Part shown: positions 57,652 to 64,000 of the stretch, piece after piece
Numbering within the stretch: the first letter of the stretch is position 1
Layout of the letters: each line of letters opens with the position of its first letter
NCBI RefSeq assembly: GCF_949987535.1
Contig: NC_080066.1
Coordinates: forward strand, 91,345,600 to 91,409,599
Direction of reading: 5' to 3'
Source of the DNA: Balaenoptera acutorostrata
Lineage: Eukaryota > Chordata > Mammalia > Artiodactyla > Balaenopteridae
Length of the DNA stretch: 64,000 bases
The notes under the pieces: model-generated
Database searches by the model: none
Told to the model about the DNA's origin: nothing
The model's input: the letters and a program-made list of their open reading frames with translations, nothing else
Translations under genes and position numbers: made by a program

Positions 57652-60600
57652 CGATGGTGCTGGCCGAGCTGTGCCAGAGCAACCAAGGCAAAAGGGTCAT
57701 GTACAGAATGACTGAGAACTTTGACCAGGTGCCGTGGGCTCCTCAGAGGCAGTGACCCCGGACTGAGGTCCCAGAGCATCCTTCTGAGTGTCGTGGCCCC
57801 GGTGCCCCTCTCACGGGAGTTGTTGTCATGCTTGATGGTTGAAGCAGCCATGGTATCGAGATTTCACTGGTAGAAACTATTCCTTTTCTTCCCTGAGAGA
57901 AGCAGGTCTCCTCCTACTTTGTTGGGATAACCCCTTTTTAATAAACAAAAATGATAAGCTGTAAGTACATATTAAGGATTAGGTTATACATATGTAAAGA
58001 ATAATCATAAAGATCAAGAAACAGAACATGATGAGTGGACACCCAGGAGTGCCCTTCCCTCGTCCCAGCGTCCTCCCCACCGTGAGGTAGCTGTTCTCCT
58101 GATTTTGTGTCAGTGATTTGTCCTCATAGTTTACGCCCAGGCACACAGCCCTAAATAATGCAGCCCAGCTTTGCCTAGTTCCAAAGTCGGTAAGTGGGTG
58201 TACTGTGCATGCTGCTTTATTGCTCTTGATGGCTCAGCATCGTGTCCATGAGATTCTTTCATCTTGTGAATATAGTATTTTTAAAAAATTATTTTAAAAT
58301 TATTATATTTTTAAAAATAATTTTTATAGTTTTACTACCTTTAAACAAAATGTACTCCATTGCTGTGGAATATTCCTTCATAGGAGTGTGCATGGTTCAT
58401 TTCTGCATCCGCTTGTGATGGCCTTCTGGTTGGTTTCAGGTTTGGCTCCTGTGGCTGTGGCGTCCATGTCCGTGTGTCTTGGTGCAGTGCTGGTGGGTTT
58501 GTGTTCAACTGGGAGGAGCACTGTGGGTCTGTGTGCATGGACTTCGCTATCTGAGGCCCGATTATTTCAGAAGTGGTTGCATCCCCCCGCTGCATACCAG
58601 GCTTTCCATTGCTCCATGTCCTGCTGATATTTGATACTGTGTATTTCATGTCTGCCATTCTGGTAGGTGTATGCAGTTTTTTTCTTATGGTTTTAATCCC
58701 TGGGTTATTAGTGAAGTTGTGCATCTTGTTGTATTCATGGACTATTTCCTGTTGTTTTTAAAAAAGTTTTAAAAATTGTGGTCAAATACACATAACATAA
58801 GATTTACTATCTTAACCACGTTTAAGTGCACATTTCAGGGTCATGAAGTAATTCGCACTGTTGTACAACACTGACCGCCATCCTCCTCCAGAACATTTTC
58901 ATCTTGCAAAACTGAAACAGTACCCGTTAAACACTCACTCCCCATTGTCCCTCCCTGAGCCCCTGCACCCACCATCCTGCTTTCTGTCTCTATGGTTCTG
59001 ACTGCTCTAGGGGCCTTGTATGAGTGGATCAAGCACTATTTGTTTTTTTGTGTCTGGCTTACATCACTGAGCATAATGCCCTCAAGGATCATCCCTGCTG
59101 CAGCCTGTGTCAGAATTGCCTTCCTTTTTAGGCTGAATAGCATTCCCTTGTATGGATGGACCATGTTTTGCTTCTCCATTCATCCGTTAATGGACACATG
59201 TAATATCTACATTCATTTCTCATGTCTTATAATATTTGTGGAATAACGTCAGAAAGTCCCATGAATCAAAAGTCATTTGCCATTAACTTTTTTCTTAAAC
59301 TTTTTGTTGTGGAAAACATCAAGGCTAAGAAAAGGGTAAAATACATGTCAGCTTCACTTGTGTTCAGGAATTAATGCTTCACGGTATTCACTTTATTCCC
59401 TGTGTGTGTGCTATGCGTGTGCATGTGCCTGTTTGCATACATGTGCGGTGCATGTGCATAGGTATGTGCATTTGCACACGTGAGTGTGTGCATGGGCAAA
59501 TGCGTGTATGTGTGTTCACATGCTAGTGTGTGAATATATTTGTGCTGTGCACGTGCATGTGTTTGTGTGTGTGCTGTGCCTGCCTGTGTGCACACCTGTG
59601 TGTTTGCTGGAACCACTTGCAAGTGGGTTGCAGACTGAATTGTGCCCCAGATATATCCGCACGCAGCTGCTCTAACAATCCTGCGTAGCCACGTAAAGGT
59701 CACAGATCTCAGGGATTTAAATGGATTTAGCAGGATGTCCTGACACAGAGTCTGTCTTCCAATGACTGTCACTGTCTCAGTAACATCCTTCACACCTTCT
59801 TTAAGCCCCATTCAGGGTCCACCTTAGGCCCCCATTACATTCAGTCACCTGCCCCGGGTCCCCTATAAGCTACAATGTCACAGTTGGAGAGCCTGGCCAG
59901 GGCTGGCTGTGCCCCTCCTGTTGGCCTGGCCTCCAGGCCCTGAACGTGGCTCCTGTGTTCCCATCTCTCAGCCAGGCCCCAACTTGGATGGGGCCGCCAC
60001 CTCTTTCCACACAGGGTCCCATCGCCCAGTCAAGGGGTTTCATTCTCCCCAAACACAGCATCAGGAGGGAGGGAAGGGTGACAATCCCCACTGGGTCTCC
60101 TTCATGTGAGACCCTGTACTTTTGAAAGAGGAGGCACTCTGCACTCAGGGGTGGTGGGGTGGTGGCATGCGGCCCACGATGGGCAGGCGGGTCACCAGGT
60201 GGGGATGAGCCAGTGTGCAAGGAGTTCCACCGTGGGTTCTCCTCTCCAACGGCTTCGGTGCCCCTACCTCTCCCTGTGCCTCCCCTAGAAGACAGCGCGG
60301 TGCCCGTGCTGGGTGTCAGCCCCAGGGCATGAGGTCACCTAACCGGGAGCCATAGGAGCTGTCAGCCACCCCCCCTCCATCCCCCCTGCCCCCCGCACAC
60401 GCTGCAGGGAAGCAGGACCTGAGTGCAGGGCTCTCAGCGGCCCTGAGCGCCCCGTCCGGAATCGGCCAGCGGAATGGACAGACCGCGTCTCCCGGCCCAG
60501 ACCTTGCAGGACTGTCCTGCCTGGGCTTCCAGTGTGGCTGCCTCCTTCTGGAAGCCTGGGAGGCTGGAATCAGGCCACTTCTTGTCTGTCCTGGCAGCAG

Positions 60601-62123
60601 ACTGGGCTGCACTCTAAGAAGTTCGTGGCTCGCCCGTGGATCCTGACCATCAGGTGTCCAGAGAAATTGGTAACAATTCTGTTTTGCCTGTTGAAATGTT
60701 TAATGACAAAGATTTTGTTCGGTTTCCTGATGTGGGTGTCCAAAGATGAGAGACCCATGTGTGTGACCTGTACCTCCTATGAGATCAGCCCTAAGGTAGT
60801 TTAAACATGATCAAGTTCTGTCTACGTGGTAGATTTAGACCTCTGCATGTCCTGTCTACTGATTATGTTTAGAGCTGACCATGTGCTGTCTATAATAAGA
60901 ACATTTACACCTGACCATGTTCTGTGTACGCTAGGACTATGGGGACCTGGGTAGAGACCAGGCCTGGCCTCAATACTGGGAAGCTCCTTCAGTGTCTGCA
61001 TCTGAATGTCAGTGCTTAGATGTCTGGCGTCTGGAGCTGAGGTGGGTTTGTCTACGTAACAGCCTCTCTTCTGAGTGTGGTGACCTGGCCCTCCCAAGGG
61101 TCAGTGCTATGGTCGGGGCCTTAGTCTTTATCCCTGCAAGTTCACCTTCCCTGGGGCTCGTGGAGAATCCTCAGAAGGGCTACCGGGAAATTATTCCAAT
61201 TTACCAGCACATGCATGGTGAGTAGGGAGGCAGGTTTAGCTGGTGAATTGATTGCAAGTCATGCAGTTTGGGCAAAAGGCCGATAGGCAGGTTTAGCTGG
61301 TGAATTGATTGCAGGGCACGCAGATTGGGCAAAAGGCCGATGGGTAACAGCTGAGGCTGCTGCTGAGCTCTCCTTCCAGTCTACCATCCCTACTCAGCAG
61401 AGTCCAGAGCTGCCCCTCGGCTTTCAGCCCTGCTGTCCTGTGAGTTTTCTCAACATGTAAGTGAGACAAGAAAGGACTGAGCCTGCCAGAACCAAGGTAG
61501 TGTGTTCAACTCTAGCATGAAAGCTTTAAAAACAGTTAAAATCACACAGAACCAAAGTGAGAAGAGGAGGACTTCTCTGGGACAGGTGTGGGGGGAGGAG
61601 AGCAACCTTACACTTATTTTGGCATCCCAGGAAGTCCCAGGGACCCAGCTTGTTTCCACATTAGGGAACCAACCAGCAGAGCCATGGTGTCCTGACCAAG
61701 GGGACGTGTGACCCCAGGTGCAGGGTCTGGGGAGGTGGGGTCACCTGGTGAGTGGGGACCTGTGATCCCAGGTGTGGGGTGTCTGGGGAGGTGAGGTCAC
61801 CCAGGAGACTGTGCACTTGTGACCCCAGGTGGGGGGGTCTGGGGAGGTGGGGTCACCCTGGGACTGTGGACATGTGACCCAGGTGTGAGGGGGTTTGGGG
61901 AGGTGGGGTCACCCTGGTGAGTGAGAACATGTGACTTTAGATGCAGGGTCTGGGGAGGTGGGGTCACTGTGGGGAGTGTGGATGTGTGACCCCAGGTACA
62001 GGGGGTGGGGACTGTGTGGGTCTCACTACATCTGCATGGGTCGGGATCACATGTACGGGGAGACCCCATATCTGCTCTTTGCCTGCAGAGTTTCTTGTCC
62101 CTTTTGAGATTTACAACATCTGA
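57652..62123 (+). CDS. Candidate 3' part of an unidentified multi-exon gene (four exons)
   Basis: Proposed exons are 57652-57728, 60601-60653, 61105-61217 and 62089-62123. Acceptors are 'ttctttctctaccag', 'gtcctggcagcag', 'ccaagggtcag' and 'ctctttgcctgcag'. Donors are CAG/GTGCCG, CAG/GTGTCC and ATG/GTGAGT. Phases agree at all three junctions (0, 2 and 1). The joined frame reads MVLAELCQSNQGKRVMYRM..., then ...KKFVARPWILTI..., then VENPQKGYREIIPIYQHMH, and ends FLVPFEIYNI with TGA at 62121-62123. The middle has a short hydrophobic run that could be a membrane segment. The first exon starts with two bases of a split codon, so earlier exons must exist if the gene is real. I do not recognise the protein. 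The acceptor of exon 3 is mediocre and was chosen partly because it keeps phase, so chance remains possible. Introns contain L1 and minisatellite DNA. Confidence 0.28.
57945..59240 (-). mobile_element. Old antisense L1 fragment(s)
   Basis: Reversed L1 words are seen in two runs. One covers about 57945-58770, with an A/T palindrome-like stretch at 58270-58330. The second, from about 58771, begins with 'gtggtcaaatacacataac' and continues with 'caccatcctgctttctgtc', 'gtgtctggcttacatcac' and 'tccattcatccgttaatgg'. The second run repeats the type of sequence at 52925 and 62465, so more than one insertion may be present. Confidence 0.65.
59398..59610 (+). repeat. Diverged (TG)n / TGCATG-rich simple repeat
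   Basis: About 200 bases consist of TG, TGCA and GTGT runs, interrupted by substitutions ('gcgtgtgcatgtgcc', 'ggtatgtgcatttgc', 'gtttgtgtgtgtgctg'). The complement is open as a long His/Thr-rich frame, which is a by-product of the repeat. Confidence 0.85.
61230..61343 (+). repeat. Two-copy 57-bp tandem repeat
   Basis: 'gcaggtttagctggtgaatt' starts at 61230 and again at 61287. Both copies continue with 'gattgca', 'gggcaaaaggccgat' and end with 'agg' or 'ggg'. The copies differ at only a few positions, so the duplication is recent. It begins 13 bases after the donor of the candidate exon at 61105-61217. Confidence 0.9.
61706..62012 (+). repeat. 56-bp minisatellite, about 5.5 units
   Basis: Units start at about 61706, 61761, 61818, 61873, 61929 and 61985 with 'tgtgaccccagg' or variants. 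Each contains 'ggtctggggaggtgg' and 'ggtcacc'. Strand asymmetry is strong, with the G-rich strand on plus. Open reading of the complement (proline/threonine-rich) is a by-product. Confidence 0.9.
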
Positions 62124-62464
62124 ATGAAGAGTGTTGCCCTGATTATCCTGTGGTTCCTTTTCTTCTCTTAATCTTGTCACATTCATATGAGGTCAGGCAT
62201 GTTTGAGTGGGTTGCTGCTCTGTGTTCTGGTGAGTGACAACCCTTGGTGGTATCATATTAATATCATAGCATATATTATATCAAATCTATGGGGGTCACC
62301 ACTGCCTGAGTCCCCCTGGACAGAGGTCAGGTGAGCACAGACTAGCCCCCCCTAAGAATGGTCTCCCACGTGCTCTGTGAGGGTACCGTGATGGCCCCTA
62401 AGGTAGGGGACTGTGTCTGGGCCTCTGACATTTGTGACGAAGGGGAGTCGAAATGGAATCTCAG

Positions 62465-62720
62465 TTAACAAGACATTATTTTAAGAATTTATTTTAAGTG
62501 AAATAAAACACACGTCACATACCCTTTACCATCATCACCATTTTAAGTGCACGTTTCTGAGGCATCAGATATATTCACTTTCTCGTGGAGCCATCACCAC
62601 CATCCCTAGAACTTTTCATCTTGCAAAACCAAAATTCCACAACCATGAAAGTCTCATTCCCCATTCCCTCCCACTGCCCCTGGCACCGATATCCACTTCA
62701 GTCCCTGAGTTGTCGACTCC
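62465..62720 (-). mobile_element. Old L1 3' end, antisense
   Basis: 'ttttaagtgaaataaaacacacgtcac' (in parts), 'tttaccatcatcaccattttaag', 'cttttcatcttgcaaaacc' and 'ccattccctcccactgcccc' are the reverse of the same L1M 3' region as at 52925 and 58771. Confidence 0.72.
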
Positions 62721-64000
62721 AGGGCACCCACTGGAGTGGAATACTGCAGTGTTTGCTGACGGGTCATTTTGGAAGAGCTGACTTTCAGTCTGAAGTTCTG
62801 CCTGTTTGCATCTGAAGAATCTGCATTTAAGGAGAGGGTGTATGAGGAAGGGGGTGTATGCGGGACAAAGGTGAACGGGGTGCAGGTGAGTCAGGACCTG
62901 ACCAGCTGCCTTTTGGGTCCTCTGGTCCCATCTCTTGGTCTGTGCCTCATCTGCATCATCACTGTCCCCGCTGGCACCGCTGGGGTGTTGTTGTCTGAGT
63001 GAGATTCCCCTGGTGCCCCTGCTCTCCTCCCCTCCTCCTGCTGGTTGGGGAGGGAACTGCTTGCTGTGTGGTCTCTATTCCTGAGGCATGAAGGACCCTG
63101 TAGCATGGACCTGCAGAGTGTGGGGTGTGGCCCCAAGAGCATGAGGTCCACATAGGACACAACATCGGGGCGTGACAAGTGCTAGGGCTGCCTCATCACT
63201 GATAGGGAATGTTGCCCAGATCCTGCTTGGGAAGGCGTGGTGGGTGGCCTGGGACCCTAGAGGCCCCATTCCTATACTGGAGCTTGGAGAGTGCATCCCC
63301 ATGGGCTCCAGATTCACCCCATATCTCAGCCATATCCCTCTGTCCTGTCTTTGAACTCAGGAAAACGAGCTCTCTTGTCCACAACATAGGCCTGGTCCTG
63401 TTGGTATTAAGATTCTTTAAGTTAGGCATCGTGGGATAGCAGCTCTTTTTAGGTCTGAGAAGGAACAGCTCAGGAGTGTACAACAATTTCAGATGAAACT
63501 AATATTCGATGACTATCTCTAACTACTCGGTTGTTGACTTCTATTAGTCATTATTCTCCTGGTTTTAGCTCTGATGTGGGGATTACAGAGGAGTCAACAT
63601 TTAAATCTTCATAATCTGTGTATTTGTAGTTTCAGTATCATTACTGACCCATAGTTTTTATGGTTTCGGAAGAGTTATTGATTTTATGTATCATGTAAAG
63701 GATTCACAATGATGATAGGGCAATTAAGATTACAATAATGGCTGGTAAATTGTTCAAATTTTCTCTACCTGTGCATCTATTGTATGTATCTCAATCCTGC
63801 ATACAGGATTTTAGCCTATGATTTAACTTTGACAAAGTGACATCACTTTTTACTTTTATCTCATTTATTGAGAAAGACATAATTGTTATGGTGTTGGCTT
63901 GAAATTGGTTGAAAAGGACTTGAGTCCTTCCTTATTTTACATTCACATAGGTAGCATCTTCAAACATAGGATATGGTGGAGGGCATCCGTGTAACCATTC
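62721..64000. other. No gene or named repeat seen
   Basis: The sequence is balanced until about 63400 and then AT-rich to the window end. Open frames of 60-96 codons overlap on both strands. No tandem array was noticed. The AT-rich end may be part of an element continuing beyond the window. Confidence 0.35.

Noticed and set aside
59398..59811. Long His/Thr-rich minus-strand frame across the TG repeat
   Set aside because: It is a translation of a simple repeat. It has no independent coding evidence.

Overview
The window is mammalian nuclear DNA, almost certainly from a cetacean. The main evidence is nine or more copies of a tRNA-Glu-derived SINE of the CHR type (Cetacea/Hippopotamidae/Ruminantia) that open with the cetartiodactyl head 'cttccctggtgg', carry the long cetacean body, and end in (AATAA)n-like tails. 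Many have intact target-site duplications. L1 and MaLR/MLT1 LTRs fit the same assignment. There are no prokaryotic-style genes, and nearly every open frame lies in a repeat or in GC-rich non-coding DNA.

Layout. 1-10.5 kb: AT-rich, nested L1 fragments on both strands with CHR SINEs inserted. 10.5-13.35 kb: a satellite of degenerate 24-bp units, each carrying a telomere-like CCCTAA hexamer, with a 939-bp higher-order period. 14.4-16.2 kb: a 5'-inverted L1. Next to it, at 16.24-16.46 kb, is a nuclear copy of mitochondrial 16S rRNA (NUMT). 16.7-21.5 kb and 26.3-31.2 kb: two diverged direct copies of a ~5 kb segment, with a remnant of a third just upstream. Between them, at 24.83 kb, is a short interstitial telomeric array. 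31.2-35.2 kb: LTR fragments and sequence I cannot identify. 35.2-41.2 kb: a nearly full-length but dead L1 with 5'UTR, ORF1, ORF2 and 3'UTR.

From about 41.3 kb the character changes to GC-rich DNA with minisatellites, MLT1 LTRs and old L1 3' ends. This side may hold a cryptic multi-exon gene on the plus strand. Four exon-like blocks at 57652-57728, 60601-60653, 61105-61217 and 62089-62123 have splice-like borders and compatible phases, and end in a stop codon. I do not recognise the protein, and the model is low confidence. The interstitial telomeric tract, telomere-variant satellite, minisatellites and local duplication together suggest a subtelomeric or formerly subtelomeric location. That is an inference. 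I found no unambiguous new biological system. The items most worth checking are the higher-order satellite, the duplicated segment, the NUMT and the candidate gene.
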